A DNA stretch of 23,952 nucleotides from Bacteroidales bacterium GP1 (lineage in GTDB: Bacteria > Bacteroidota > Bacteroidia > Bacteroidales > Muribaculaceae), in the NCBI GenBank assembly GCA_001701105.1, contig DAAI01000025.1, forward strand, positions 1 to 23,952, read 5' to 3'. Positions 23,744 through 23,952 of the stretch are shown here, one piece after another. Position 1 is the stretch's first letter; each line of letters opens with the position of its first letter. The notes beneath the pieces are model-generated. The model made no database searches. It saw only the letters and a program-made list of their open reading frames with translations, and was not told where the DNA came from. Position numbers and translations under genes: made by a program.

Positions 23744-23765
23744 GGCAATTATGCGGGATAATGCC
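23744..23765 (-). other. small hairpin in the debranching-enzyme leader
   Basis: On the minus strand, GGCATTAT and ATAATTGCC pair around a CCCGC loop, with one bulged base. It lies about midway in the roughly 180-nt leader between the promoter at 23858-23889 and the start at 23669. No known riboswitch class was recognised. The stem is short and may be incidental. Confidence 0.35.
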
Positions 23766-23857
23766 CTCTCTCTTGTATGTTAACAACTTGGCAGGACAAT
23801 TTGCTTGATATTTTACATACTATTAAAGGGTAATATACTTCAATACGTTTTCACTCA

Positions 23858-23889
23858 CAAATGTACGCTTTTTAATTGACATTTGCAAA
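23858..23889 (-). promoter_or_regulatory. Bacteroidetes-type promoter of the glycogen operon
   Basis: On the minus strand, TTTG (23889-23886) and TACATTTG (23865-23858) are separated by 20 nt, a full match to TTTG-N19-21-TAnnTTTG. Transcription would start near 23850. The -33 element sits inside a perfect 10-bp palindrome ATTTGCAAAT (23881-23890), which could be an operator half or chance. Confidence 0.75.
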
Positions 23890-23952
23890 TATTTCAGAAA
23901 TATATTTTTATATTATGTTCAGCAGGTGGATGGAATATGAGATGTTGGATAA
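23890..23952. other. window-edge intergenic sequence
   Basis: An AT-rich stretch upstream of the glycogen promoter. An ATG at 23915 opens a plus-strand frame that stays open to the window end, but 38 nt are too few to call a gene. Nothing else was recognised. Confidence 0.3.

Noticed and set aside
1..23952. CRISPR arrays, tRNA genes, insertion sequences, integrases
   Set aside because: I looked for regular spaced repeats, tRNA-like cloverleaf ends and transposase or integrase motifs and found none.

Overview
The window looks like chromosomal DNA from a gut Bacteroidales bacterium, plausibly Muribaculaceae-like (the family is a guess). The support is indirect but consistent: two promoters fit the Bacteroidetes pattern TTTG-N20-TAnnTTTG, start codons lack strong Shine-Dalgarno sequences, one secreted protein ends in a T9SS-type sorting domain, there is a TPR-membrane-HTH regulator, and a debranching enzyme / GT4 / GH57 glycogen cluster is present. 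No integrase, transposase, tRNA or CRISPR array was seen.

Region 1 (75-12367, plus strand) is a tight six-gene run with gaps of only 7 to 32 nt. In order it encodes an Hsp70 without the usual lid; an Hsp70 fused to a C-terminal vWA domain with an intact-looking MIDAS; a cytosolic scaffold with a degenerate J-like domain, two zinc ribbons and fibronectin-like repeats; a zinc-ribbon GTPase of the double-GTPase type; a GTPase-associated protein 1 (GAP1)-like protein; and a lipoprotein whose periplasmic YD-like beta domain is joined through several membrane helices to a second GTPase. I read this as one membrane-anchored chaperone-GTPase machine. The DO-GTPase and GAP1 families have been described computationally in predicted NTP-dependent conflict systems; the actual function of this operon is unknown. 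It is the most interesting part of the window.

Region 2 (12368-14305): a strong terminator hairpin closes the operon and overlaps the promoter of rnpB, the RNase P RNA (12448-12810). Next comes a YihY/BrkB-family membrane protein with a C-terminal winged helix.

Region 3 (14306-18949): a secreted 765-aa protein with a sorting-type C terminus (minus strand) is divergent from a TPR-TM-HTH regulator (plus strand). Both convergent junctions bordering this pair carry hairpins beginning with the same TCCGGGGAT arm, and one also carries a REP-like palindrome.

Region 4 (18950-23952, minus strand) is a glycogen/alpha-glucan operon transcribed debranching enzyme, then GT4 glycosyltransferase, then GH57 protein. 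It has a clear Bacteroidetes promoter about 190-220 nt upstream of the first start codon and a leader of about 180 nt.
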